This document shows, piece after piece, positions 53,354-61,373 of a stretch of 64,000 nt of DNA. Position 1 is the first letter of the stretch; each line of letters opens with the position of its first letter. The notes below the pieces were generated by a model, which was not told the DNA's origin, ran no database searches, and saw nothing but the letters and a program-made list of their open reading frames with translations. Source of the DNA: Candidatus Zhuqueibacterota bacterium (lineage in GTDB: Bacteria > Zhuqueibacterota > Zhuqueibacteria > Residuimicrobiales > Oceaniaggregativiventaceae); the NCBI GenBank assembly GCA_014728085.1, contig WJMF01000208.1:62001-126000 (forward strand), given 5' to 3'. The position numbers and the translations under genes were made by a program.

Positions 53354-54538
53354 TTATTTCTCTTCCGGTTGGGACGGGCTTTCAAGGATCGTTTTCAATC
53401 TTTCCAGCAATCTTTCCATCCTCTCGCGGTCGGCTCTGATGCGCTCGAGTTCGGCTTCAACATTTTCAGCTTCTCTTCTGTCATCCGTTAATCTGTCGTA
53501 AATGGTCTCCTGTCCGGATACCGACTCCAGCGCCCTTTCTTTCTGGGTATTGAGATATTGCTTTCTTTGCTCAACCGATTTGGTGGGATTCAGCGCGATG
53601 ACGGTACCCACATTGATACGCCAACTCGGATAGTTCGGTACATGCTCCCACGGCAATTGCGCATAACTTCCCCCCTTGCCGCCATAAAGGGTTTCATCCT
53701 TTCCACCCAGGATTCGTATATCCAGCGCCACTTTGAGCTTCATCCACGGATTGGGGGTATAACTGATACCAGGAGAGATATAGATGCTGTTTTCGCGACT
53801 GTAGGCTGAAACCGGTGGTCGGGTGAGAAACGTACGTCCGTAAAGTTCGGCAAAGAGGGAGAACTCTTGCATGGAGGTGGAAAACGCGAGGCCATATATC
53901 AGCTCTTGAGAAGTTTCATCCACTGTAATCGTGTCGTCGTCGGCATTTGTAAGAACCATACCGAGATCATTATGAGAAAAAAAACCGATATTACCGTGGA
54001 TATTGACGCCATACTCGGGAAACATCGGCTCCGAAACAATTGAAAAGAGTCCCTTGAGACCGATGCCGATGCGATCAACGGTGTAGGGTTCCAGAGGGAT
54101 GTTGGTGTAATTACCGAGAGGAAGGCGTACATCCAGCTGCAGCCCTGCCATCCAGTTGCTGTTGGGCGGACTCAGGCGCCCCAGTTTGGCCTGGAAAAAG
54201 ATATTTCCGGGTATACTGTATCCTGAACCATTCTCGTGAGTGTCTTGATATAATATCTGAGAAAACCCGAGCTGGAATTTGGAGGATAAACCATAATACA
54301 GCCCCATGCCACCCTGGATATCCCAATAGGTAATGCCCTGCTTTTCCTCTCCGCCGTTCACAGACTGTATTTCATCCTTGAAAAAGGCACGGGAATGGCT
54401 ACCGAGATAAAAGCTTTGTTTTTTAATCGTCCAGGCCGGATTGACGTGGAAAAGGCCGGGTCCGTAGTCGATGGATTGGGCTCCTGACCAAAGCGGAAAA
54501 CATAAAATCAGGATAAGAATATATAAAAATTTTCGCAT
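53354..54538 (-). CDS. Outer-membrane beta-barrel-like protein with C-terminal coiled coil
   Basis: A 394-residue exported protein of no family I can name. Signal peptide 'LYILILILCFPLWSGAQ' is followed by repeated amphipathic strands with Gly and aromatic residues ('QGGMGLYYGLSSKFQLGFSQILY', 'AGLQLDVRLPLGNYTNIP', 'EFSLFAELYGRTFL', 'ISPGISYTPNPWMKLKVALDIRILGG') typical of outer-membrane barrels (about 20-320). The last 65 residues are a charged coiled coil ('REAENVEAELERIRADRERMERLLERLK'). A barrel with a C-terminal helix pointing into the periplasm would suit an anchor or channel, but this is inference. Start ATG with AAAGGA upstream. It is minus strand, downstream of the amidase fusion gene but 166 bp away. 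Confidence 0.65.
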   Translation of the reverse strand: MRKFLYILILILCFPLWSGAQSIDYGPGLFHVNPAWTIKKQSFYLGSHSRAFFKDEIQSVNGGEEKQGITYWDIQGGMGLYYGLSSKFQLGFSQILYQDTHENGSGYSIPGNIFFQAKLGRLSPPNSNWMAGLQLDVRLPLGNYTNIPLEPYTVDRIGIGLKGLFSIVSEPMFPEYGVNIHGNIGFFSHNDLGMVLTNADDDTITVDETSQELIYGLAFSTSMQEFSLFAELYGRTFLTRPPVSAYSRENSIYISPGISYTPNPWMKLKVALDIRILGGKDETLYGGKGGSYAQLPWEHVPNYPSWRINVGTVIALNPTKSVEQRKQYLNTQKERALESVSGQETIYDRLTDDRREAENVEAELERIRADRERMERLLERLKTILESPSQPEEK

Positions 54539-54704
54539 GTTTTATATTCCTTTCGGCAATAAAAAGATGTCTTTTCCAGGATGCCTGTAATGCGGTTATA
54601 CATAATGATGCCCAACCGCCGCATAGGATATACAAATAAATGTAAGAAATAGATTATCTCATTGCAAATCTTTATTCATCCGGTTGTGATGTTACGCAAG
54701 ATTG

Positions 54705-56102
54705 TTAGTGGCGCAGACGAATTTTCTTTTCGACCTCATTTAATACTGTTTTGTTTTTTACCAATTCAAAAAGATTTTTTCCCGGACATTTGGTGTCTGT
54801 CAGCTCTTTATGGCCCTTGATGGTTTTGGGGGAGATATCATATTTTAGACAGAGGTCTGCGATCAAACGGCTCATGGATTCAATCTGACTGCGGTCAGGT
54901 GTCTGGTCTTCATAGTTGCCCAGCAGGCAGATGTTCAAATGTCCATGCGGATCATAATCCGTGGCGGTGTCGCCGACCAGGTGTTCTGGCCGCCCTTCAT
55001 ATATACGGCCATTTAAATCGACAAGGTAATGATAGGCGATATCGATCCACTGTTTGTCTTCCTGGTGATATCTCTGTATTCCTTTTAGATATTCCAGAGC
55101 AACCGGAACGCCTTCATAAACGACGCCGGTATGGTGAATGGTGATCCGTTTCGGAATGTGTTCTATGCCTTCGCCTTTCAAGGGAGCGGCTCCCCATTCA
55201 GAGCGCGATATAATATTCAGCGGTACGATGAATTTACCGTGATTTTTTTTCCAGTCTATCTCTTCCTTTAGCCGCATAAACGACATGCCGAGGTACCGCG
55301 GATTTTCCGACACCCCCTGCAGATATTGCTCATAGGGACTGTCCACGGTTTTTTCCGCCGACATGCTGGCGTGGCGAAAAAAGGCGCCGGTTTCATTTTC
55401 GATATAGATAAGCATGTGGGCAGAAAAAATGCCTCCCATGTTCTGAATCAATGCAACGATATCCCCGCTTTGCAATTCGGGTTTTTCGTTTAGCAATTGT
55501 TCGAACGGCAGATAATGAATGGTGGTGCGCCGGTCGGGCCACATCACCGGAATATCGTCGATGCCTTTGTTTTTAAAAAATTCAGCGTGGCTGATGGTCC
55601 GTTCAACAGCTATCGCTTGATCGCCACCGAGCTGCAGGGTAACGTCGTCCAGGCACCAGGAATTGGCCTGAACCCAATCGACCATGGTATAGTGGTTACG
55701 GGTTGCCATACCAATAATGCCGTTGTAATAGCGGATGTGTTGCAGGATATTGAAAAAATCGACATAATAATCCGATAGCGTTAACGCCATAGCGATTTCA
55801 CAATAGGTCATACAATTGATTTTTTTGAGATTGAGCAATGGCAACCGGTCATATTTTGCATAGGGTCCGTCTCCCTGAGACTCCAATTTGTAAGGGGCGC
55901 CTAAAAACCGTTCCGAATAATAGCTCATTCTTTCCGCAATGGTTAAATCTTTGGCACTGATTGATCTGATGTCCCTGTCGATTTCTTCGATGCCGGCTTT
56001 ATGATAGCGAAGCGGCTTTCTCTTATACTCACAAACCACAAAAACAACGACAACAGCGAGTAAAACAAAAAGTGCGATTTGGATTATCGTTTTTTTCTTC
56101 AT
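54705..56102 (-). CDS. DUF1460 (NlpC/P60-like) fused to Amidase_2/PGRP amidase
   Basis: A 465-residue exported or membrane-anchored protein (hydrophobic 'IIQIALFVLLAVVVVFVV', residues 5-23) with two predicted wall-active domains. Residues about 45-290 look like DUF1460, a papain-like amidase family: 'FLGAPYKLESQGDGPYAKYDRLPLLNLKKINCMTYCE' with a likely catalytic Cys and 'RNHYTMVDWVQAN' with a likely His. Residues about 305-455 are an Amidase_2/peptidoglycan-recognition domain: zinc ligands in 'ITIHHTG', 'IAYHYLVDLNGRIYEGRP' and 'GHKELTDTKCPGKNLF'. Amidase_2 cuts the bond between N-acetylmuramic acid and L-Ala. The gene starts with AAGGAAAAAAT ahead of ATG. Both active sites appear intact. Confidence 0.85.
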   Translation of the reverse strand: MKKKTIIQIALFVLLAVVVVFVVCEYKRKPLRYHKAGIEEIDRDIRSISAKDLTIAERMSYYSERFLGAPYKLESQGDGPYAKYDRLPLLNLKKINCMTYCEIAMALTLSDYYVDFFNILQHIRYYNGIIGMATRNHYTMVDWVQANSWCLDDVTLQLGGDQAIAVERTISHAEFFKNKGIDDIPVMWPDRRTTIHYLPFEQLLNEKPELQSGDIVALIQNMGGIFSAHMLIYIENETGAFFRHASMSAEKTVDSPYEQYLQGVSENPRYLGMSFMRLKEEIDWKKNHGKFIVPLNIISRSEWGAAPLKGEGIEHIPKRITIHHTGVVYEGVPVALEYLKGIQRYHQEDKQWIDIAYHYLVDLNGRIYEGRPEHLVGDTATDYDPHGHLNICLLGNYEDQTPDRSQIESMSRLIADLCLKYDISPKTIKGHKELTDTKCPGKNLFELVKNKTVLNEVEKKIRLRH

Positions 56103-56197
56103 ATTTTTTCCTTATACAAGCGCGTAAAGCGTATTTGTGAATGATTTATCTAAACATGGAATAGTACCGGGTAGATCATTTGACCTTATTGTATATT

Positions 56198-56217
56198 ATT
56201 AAAAAATATTTTTTAAT
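56198..56217. repeat. 20-bp perfect A/T palindrome
   Basis: ATTAAAAAATATTTTTTAAT is its own reverse complement. It lies in the 222-bp divergent gap between the amidase-fusion gene and the photolyase gene, about 100 bp from each. It could be a regulator site or only an AT-rich coincidence. Confidence 0.45.
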
Positions 56218-56263
56218 GCAACACAAACAGCAGTGACAAACGGCCGCATTTAAGAAAACATTG

Positions 56264-56288
56264 CCAACCGGCGTTTTTTTCCGGTTGG
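56264..56288. other. Hairpin in the photolyase leader
   Basis: CCAACCGG (56264-56271) pairs perfectly with CCGGTTGG (56281-56288) across a 9-nt loop rich in T. It ends about 20 bp before the GGGAGG ribosome-binding site of the photolyase gene. There is no U-tract after it, so it is more likely leader structure than a terminator. Confidence 0.4.
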
Positions 56289-56324
56289 GGGCTGTTTACG
56301 CGTAAATCATAAGGGAGGCAAAAA

Positions 56325-57641
56325 ATGTCCGGTCCATCTCAAAACCTGACTGTATTTTGGTTGCGTCATGACTTGCGCCTCGAGGACAATGCGGGGCTGT
56401 CTCGTGCTCTGGAAAGCGGCGATCCGGTTTTGCCTGTATTTATTTTTGACACCCGTATCCTCGATTCGCTTTCGAATAAAGCGGATGCACGGGTTCATTT
56501 TATCCATCAGACCCTACACTCTCTGGAAAAGAGATTGAATCAGCACAATTCGTCGCTTCTGGTTTATCATGGCACGCCCCTGGAGAGCTGGAAAAACCTT
56601 GTCGAACGGTTCTCCATAAAGCGGGTCTATGCCAATGCGGATTATGACCCCTATGCCATAAAACGCGATGAACAAATTAAGGATTTTTTAAAACAGAGAG
56701 ACATTGATTTTACTCTGGTCAAGGATAGCGTTATTTTCGAAAAGAATGAAATTCTCAAAGCGGACGGCGATCCCTATATCGTCTATACCCCTTATAAAAA
56801 CAGATGGCTGGATAATCTCAATGATCTGGTTTTACAGGAGCATCCATCCACGTCTCTTTTCGGGCAGTTTGTCAAAACACCTCCGTTCGGCCTTTTGGAG
56901 CTAAAGGAAATCGGATTCCGGGAGACCCAAATGTCCTTTGATGAACCCGAACTGGATACGGATATTATTAAAAACTATCATAAAACAAGAGATTATCCCT
57001 GGCTAAAGGACGGCACCACCAGGCTGGGCATGCATCTGCGATTCGGCACCATCAGCATACGCAAATGCGTTCAAGCCGGTCTAAGGCTGAATTCGACCTG
57101 GTTGTCCGAGCTCGTCTGGCGGGAATTTTTCAAATCCATACTCTATCATTTCCCTCATGTGGAACAACGGGCGTTTAGAAAAGCGTATGAAGAGATTGAG
57201 TGGAGAAACGACCGTGAGGAATTCAATCGATGGTGCGAGGGAACCACCGGTTATCCCATTGTCGATGCCGGCATGCGGCAGCTGAATCAAAGCCGATTCA
57301 TGCACAATCGGGTTCGCATGATCACCGCCAGCTTTTTATGCAAGCATTTGCTCATCGACTGGCGTTGGGGAGAGCGCTACTTTGCTGAAAAATTGTTCGA
57401 CTATGATCTCTCCGCCAACAACGGAAACTGGCAGTGGGCAGCCGGGACCGGCTGTGATGCCGCACCGTACTTTCGCATCTTTAATCCGGCTATACAGGCT
57501 CAAAAATACGATCCCAAGTCAAAATATATAAAAGAGTGGGTGCCGGAGTGGAATACCTCCGACTATCCGGGCCCCCTTGTTGAGCATAAATATGCCCGCG
57601 AGCGCGCCCTGCGGACCTATAAATCTTCGATAAAAAAGTGA
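56325..57641 (+). CDS. phrB: Deoxyribodipyrimidine photolyase (cryptochrome/photolyase family)
   Basis: Light-driven, FAD-dependent repair of UV pyrimidine dimers. The N-terminal antenna domain begins 'LTVFWLRHDLRLEDNAGLSRALESGDPVLPVFIFD'; the C-terminal FAD domain shows 'TTRLGMHLRFGTISIRKC' (about 225), 'WLSELVWREFFKSILYHFP' (about 262), 'YPIVDAGMRQLNQSRFMHNRVRMITASFLCKHLLIDWRWGE' (about 308) and 'NNGNWQWAAGTGCDAAPYFRIFNP' (about 365). At 438 residues it is slightly compact but complete. ATG follows AAGGGAGGCAAAAA. Class I CPD specificity is the most likely; a cryptochrome role cannot be excluded. Confidence 0.94.
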   Translation: MSGPSQNLTVFWLRHDLRLEDNAGLSRALESGDPVLPVFIFDTRILDSLSNKADARVHFIHQTLHSLEKRLNQHNSSLLVYHGTPLESWKNLVERFSIKRVYANADYDPYAIKRDEQIKDFLKQRDIDFTLVKDSVIFEKNEILKADGDPYIVYTPYKNRWLDNLNDLVLQEHPSTSLFGQFVKTPPFGLLELKEIGFRETQMSFDEPELDTDIIKNYHKTRDYPWLKDGTTRLGMHLRFGTISIRKCVQAGLRLNSTWLSELVWREFFKSILYHFPHVEQRAFRKAYEEIEWRNDREEFNRWCEGTTGYPIVDAGMRQLNQSRFMHNRVRMITASFLCKHLLIDWRWGERYFAEKLFDYDLSANNGNWQWAAGTGCDAAPYFRIFNPAIQAQKYDPKSKYIKEWVPEWNTSDYPGPLVEHKYARERALRTYKSSIKK

Positions 57642-57647
57642 GCGGAT

Positions 57648-58274
57648 TCAGGGCCCGGCTTTTTTACCCAGGGTAAAGACCACGGATTCTGCAAAAGAAT
57701 TGGGAAAAACATTGCCGATACGCATTTTTCCGCGATTCACACCCAGATTGACCTGATCCATGATGTCGATATTTTCTCTTTTGCAAAACAGTTTGAAATC
57801 TTTGATGGTCAAAAGATGAATGTTGGGTGTGTCGTACCAATCAAACGGCAGCGTTTTTGTTACCGGCATTTTACCTTTGAAAAGCAATTGCAGGCGAACT
57901 TTCCAATAGCCGAAGTTGGGTACGCTGACAATCCCGGTGCGACCGACGCGGAGTATCTCCCTCAGAATCAAATGCGGTTTTTTTACCACCTGCAGCGTAT
58001 GGCTGAGAATGACATAATCAAATGAGTGATCCGAATAATCCCCCAGCCCTTCGTCCAGATTCATCTGAATCACGGGCACGCCTTTTTCAATGCACTCGAT
58101 GATCGAGTCGACATCTATTTCTATGCCATGTCCCTGTACTGCTTTTTTATGCATGAGTTTGCATAATAGCTCCCCGTTTCCGCAGCCGAGATCAAGAACC
58201 CTGCTGTGAGGGCGGATCAAATCGATGATTCTTTGCTGATCGGTGCGCAGTGTATTTTTTTCCTGATTCGTCAT
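57648..58274 (-). CDS. metW: Methionine biosynthesis protein MetW
   Basis: A small SAM-dependent-methyltransferase-fold protein that works with MetX in homoserine acetylation in several bacteria. Family blocks are '[32 protein letters not shown]' (about 30-60), '[38 protein letters not shown]' (about 78-115) and '[23 protein letters not shown]...[15 protein letters not shown]' (about 122-165). The tracked GTG start lies inside metX; ATG 58274, which overlaps the metX TGA as ATGA, is preferred and gives 208 residues. The overlap implies translational coupling with metX. It is convergent with the photolyase gene, only 6 bp apart. Confidence 0.95.
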   Translation of the reverse strand: MTNQEKNTLRTDQQRIIDLIRPHSRVLDLGCGNGELLCKLMHKKAVQGHGIEIDVDSIIECIEKGVPVIQMNLDEGLGDYSDHSFDYVILSHTLQVVKKPHLILREILRVGRTGIVSVPNFGYWKVRLQLLFKGKMPVTKTLPFDWYDTPNIHLLTIKDFKLFCKRENIDIMDQVNLGVNRGKMRIGNVFPNSFAESVVFTLGKKAGP

Positions 58275-59440
58275 TTTTTCCGGCACTCGTGTTTGTGGAT
58301 GTTTTCCAGAAATCCGTCAACGAGGCGTTTTATCTCCGCTCCTTCAATCAAAAAGGCATCGTGACCATACGCGGAAGGGATTTCACAAAAACTGACGGTT
58401 TTTTTGTTGATTTTAAGGGCGCGGACAATCGCCTTGGAAGCGGAAGTGGGAAAGAGCCAATCCGACGTGAATGAGATCAGGAGAAATTTTGCGCTTGCAT
58501 TTTCAAATGCTTTTTGCAACGAGCCGTGTTCCAGAACCAGATCGAAATAGTCGATGGCTTTGGTGATATAGAGATAGGTATTGGCGTCAAAGCGCTTGAT
58601 AAAGCTCTGTCCCTGGTAGCGCAAATAGCTTTCCACTTCGAAATCAAGACTAAAGTCATAGCCATAACGCTCTTTTTGGCGCAGCTTGCGTCCGAATTTG
58701 AGATGCATACCCTCTTCGCTCAGATAGGTGATATGGGCGAGCATGCGGGCCACCGAGAGTCCTTTATCCGGGGTAACGCCCCTGTCCAGGTAGTTGCCGT
58801 TCTCCCAGTTATCATCGGCAAAGATGGCCTGCCGTCCCACTTCGTCAAAGGCGATGGCCTGGGCGCTGTAATGGCTGGTGGTGGCAACCGGCAGAGCGGA
58901 TTTGACAAAATCCGGATATTTAATCGCCCATTCGAGAACCTGCATACCCCCCATCGATCCGCCGGCAACGCTTAAAAGGGATTCGATGCCGAGGTGGTCC
59001 ATCAGTTCCTTTTGCGCTTTGACCATATCGCCGATGGTGACCACCGGGAAACTCAGGTTGTAGGGTTTTTGCGTTTCGGGATTGATGGATGACGGACCGG
59101 TGGACCCCTTGCAGCCGCCGATGACATTGGAGCAGATGACGAAATATTTGTCGGTGTCAAAAGGTTTGCCTGGTCCGATCATAAAATCCCACCATCCGGG
59201 CTTGCGGTCTGTTTTCTTGTGACGCCCGGCGGCATGCGCATCCCCGGAGAGGGCGTGGGCGATGAGGACGGCGTTGTTGCGGTCATTGTTGAGACGGCCG
59301 TAGGTTTCGTAGGAGAGGGTAATTGGTCCCAGTTTTTCGCCGCTCTGCAAAACCATTTCGTTCGGAGGCTCGGCAAAGGTGAAATATTGCGTTTTCACCA
59401 GCCCTATGGATCGATCGTTTTTTTTCATATGCGGTTTCAT
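58271..59440 (-). CDS. metX: Homoserine O-acetyltransferase
   Basis: Alpha/beta-hydrolase that transfers acetyl from acetyl-CoA to L-homoserine. The 389-residue sequence contains the MetX block '[30 protein letters not shown]' (about 44-75), '[14 protein letters not shown]' (about 108), nucleophile Ser in '[15 protein letters not shown]' (about 158), an Asp in 'TSDWLFP' (about 328) and His in 'YGHDAFLIE' (about 365). The acyl donor (acetyl versus succinyl) was not tested by diagnostic residues, but MetW and MetY next door favour acetyl. The start codon ATG 59440 lies in one arm of a perfect inverted repeat; an in-frame ATG at 59428 is an alternative start. Confidence 0.95.
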   Translation of the reverse strand: MKPHMKKNDRSIGLVKTQYFTFAEPPNEMVLQSGEKLGPITLSYETYGRLNNDRNNAVLIAHALSGDAHAAGRHKKTDRKPGWWDFMIGPGKPFDTDKYFVICSNVIGGCKGSTGPSSINPETQKPYNLSFPVVTIGDMVKAQKELMDHLGIESLLSVAGGSMGGMQVLEWAIKYPDFVKSALPVATTSHYSAQAIAFDEVGRQAIFADDNWENGNYLDRGVTPDKGLSVARMLAHITYLSEEGMHLKFGRKLRQKERYGYDFSLDFEVESYLRYQGQSFIKRFDANTYLYITKAIDYFDLVLEHGSLQKAFENASAKFLLISFTSDWLFPTSASKAIVRALKINKKTVSFCEIPSAYGHDAFLIEGAEIKRLVDGFLENIHKHECRKK

Positions 59441-59466
59441 TTGGAATCAGGTAAAGATGAAACCGC
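59431..59466 (-). promoter_or_regulatory. Hairpin that could sequester the metX start codon
   Basis: On the minus-strand transcript GCGGUUUCAU (59466-59457) is perfectly complementary over 10 nt to AUGAAACCGC (59440-59431), which begins with the metX start codon; the loop is 16 nt. Folding would hide the start codon. The upstream arm also belongs to the larger inverted repeat described separately. Confidence 0.5.
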
Positions 59467-59667
59467 CGAGAACGCAAAGGAACGCAAAGAAAAACGAACT
59501 GATTTGAAAAATAAAAAAAGCCCTAAAAAATCTCAAATCCAAATCAATTTTTAAAGACGTCAAATTGTTTTTCGCCCATTTTGTTTCCTGATGGTTAGGG
59601 CCTCGTTGGAATGGTCAAAGCAATAGGCACTATTTTTTCTCAGCGCTCTTGGCGTTCTCTGCGGTTT
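59460..59667. repeat. 208-bp intergenic element with imperfect terminal inverted repeats
   Basis: The left end (plus strand) reads AAACCGCCGAGAACGC, followed by two AACGCAAAG-type words; the complement of the right end reads AAACCGCAGAGAACGC, so 15 of 16 bases agree. Inside lies a second inverted pair, GCCCTAA (59520-59526) and TTAGGGC (59595-59601), followed on the minus strand by a long T tract, which resembles a terminator with a very large loop. It fills most of the metY-metX gap. Either a small mobile-type repeat or a structured mRNA leader. Confidence 0.55.
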
Positions 59668-59734
59668 AAAGTTTTTAGCGCCCGATAATATTTATTAAAA
59701 TAACAATAAAAATATCCAGTTGCCAGTGTAAAAA

Positions 59735-61024
59735 TCAGGTTGCCGCAAGGGCCTGATCGATGTCGGCGATGATATCATCGATGTTTTCGATGCCGATGGA
59801 TAGGCGGATTAGTTCCGGTGACAGGCCGCCGGCGCGCTGCTGCGCTTCGGAGAGCTGCGAATGGGTGGTGCTGGAGGGGTGCGCCGCCAGGCTTTTGGCA
59901 TCACCGACATTGGCCAGATGTGAAAAGAGGCGCAAATTGTTGATAAATTTTTCGCTCTTTTTGGCGCCGCCCTCGACGCCAAAGACCACCATGCCGCCAT
60001 AGCCTTTTGTCAGGTATTTTTTCGCCACCGGATACGTCGGATCGCTTTCGAGTCCGGGATAGCGAACCCATGCTACCTTGCTGTGTTGTTCCAGATGTTT
60101 GGCAACCGCCATAGCATTCCGGCAGTGCCGTTCCATGCGCAGCGCCAGGGTTTCGATGCCCTGTAAAAACATCCAGGCGTTATCCGGCGAAATGGAGGCA
60201 CCGAGGTTGCGCAGCGGCACCAGCCGCATACGCATGATGAAGGCGAAAGGATTATATTCGCCCAGATCATGAGCATAGCGCAAATCATGATAGCCTGGAT
60301 CAGGCTCGTTATAAAGCTTGAATTTTTTATCGGTCCAGTCAAAGGTTCCGGAATCCACCACAACACCGCCGATACCGGTGCCGTGTCCGCCGAGCCATTT
60401 GGTCAGGGAATGGACGACGATATCAGCGCCGTGCTCGAGCGGTTTCAACAAATAGGGGGTGGTAAAGGTGGAATCGACGATGAGGGGAAGATGGTGTTTT
60501 TGCGCGACGCGCGATATCGCTTGCAGATCGGTGACCTGCAATACCGGATTGCCGATGGTTTCGACGTATATGGCTCTGGTTTTCCCGGTTATCGCCTTTT
60601 CAAATTCATTGCTATTGCCGGTGTCGACGAATTTTGCCCGAATGCCGAATTGCGGTAGAATGGTATCGAACATGGTATAAGTGCCGCCATAGAGGTTGTT
60701 GGCGGAAACGATTTCATCTCCGGCGCAACAGATGTTGATAATGGTATAAAAGATTGCCGACGTGCCGGATGCCAGCGCCAGTGCGCCTCCTCCGTCTTCG
60801 AGTGCGGCCATCCGTTTTTCCAGAACCTCCTGGGTCGGATTGCCCAAACGGGTGTAAATATTGCCCATCTGTTTGAGCGAAAAAAGATCGGCGGCGTGTT
60901 CGGTGCTTTTGAACAAATAGGAGGAGGTCCGGTATACCGGAACCCCCCGCGATAACGTGTCCTCATCAATGCTGTGTCCGGCATGCAATGCCAGGGTTTC
61001 GAATTTATAATGATGATTCCGCAT
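59735..61024 (-). CDS. metY: O-acetylhomoserine sulfhydrylase
   Basis: PLP enzyme making homocysteine from O-acetylhomoserine and sulfide. The tracked ORF starts at 61045, but ATG 61024 is preceded by a strong GGAGG and gives 'NHHYKFETLALHAGHSID', the normal start (429 residues). Cys/Met-metabolism PLP-family blocks are 'RTSSYLF', 'YTRLGNPTQEVLEKRMAALEDG', 'LYGGTYTMF', the PLP lysine in 'DIVVHSLTKWLGGHGTGIGGVVVDSG' (about 208) and 'LIRLSIGIENIDDIIADIDQAL' at the end. With metX and metW downstream it completes direct sulfhydrylation. Its length and long C-terminal insert fit MetY rather than cystathionine gamma-synthase. Confidence 0.94.
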   Translation of the reverse strand: MRNHHYKFETLALHAGHSIDEDTLSRGVPVYRTSSYLFKSTEHAADLFSLKQMGNIYTRLGNPTQEVLEKRMAALEDGGGALALASGTSAIFYTIINICCAGDEIVSANNLYGGTYTMFDTILPQFGIRAKFVDTGNSNEFEKAITGKTRAIYVETIGNPVLQVTDLQAISRVAQKHHLPLIVDSTFTTPYLLKPLEHGADIVVHSLTKWLGGHGTGIGGVVVDSGTFDWTDKKFKLYNEPDPGYHDLRYAHDLGEYNPFAFIMRMRLVPLRNLGASISPDNAWMFLQGIETLALRMERHCRNAMAVAKHLEQHSKVAWVRYPGLESDPTYPVAKKYLTKGYGGMVVFGVEGGAKKSEKFINNLRLFSHLANVGDAKSLAAHPSSTTHSQLSEAQQRAGGLSPELIRLSIGIENIDDIIADIDQALAAT

Positions 61025-61373
61025 ACAGCCTCCATTGTTAAACATCGGTATAAAAATTACCGCTCACCTTCGGGGTATGTCAAGAATCCCGGAAATGGAT
61101 ATTCCAGAGCGGATGAGACGCTTGCTGCAAAAAATTCCGGGTGGCGGAATGAAGAAATCGCCAAGTTTTTCTCTGCTGGTCTCAGTGCCCGCTGCGTTAA
61201 ATTTTTACGCATTGTCAGAGCCGTAAATTATTTAATATAATATTCATAATCAACAAACTATTTTGCTTTTTTATTGCTTTTATAATAATTTTATTAAAAC
61301 TATTGCTTGTTTTTTTAACGATTTCATGTTATTTTTTATTTTACTATTTATTTAGCAATGAAACAGGGAGCCT
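61025..61373. other. 349-bp divergent regulatory gap between metY and ilvD
   Basis: The half next to metY is of ordinary composition and could be a leader. It contains a TTTACG/CGTAAA dyad (61204-61209 with 61222-61227). I compared it with SAM-I, SAM-II and SAM-III/SMK riboswitch cores and saw no match. The half next to ilvD (about 61225-61360) is strongly A/T-rich, as expected for divergent promoters, but no promoter could be chosen with confidence. GGGAG ahead of ATG 61374 is the ilvD ribosome-binding site. The short ORFs in this gap have no family resemblance. Confidence 0.5.

Noticed and set aside
60974-61240. Short ORFs in the metY-ilvD gap (also 61035-61226)
   Set aside because: They overlap the metY start or leader, lack ribosome-binding sites and have no recognisable product.
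61025-61240. SAM riboswitch ahead of metY
   Set aside because: I looked for SAM-I, SAM-II and SAM-III/SMK core words on the minus strand and found none in the right order.
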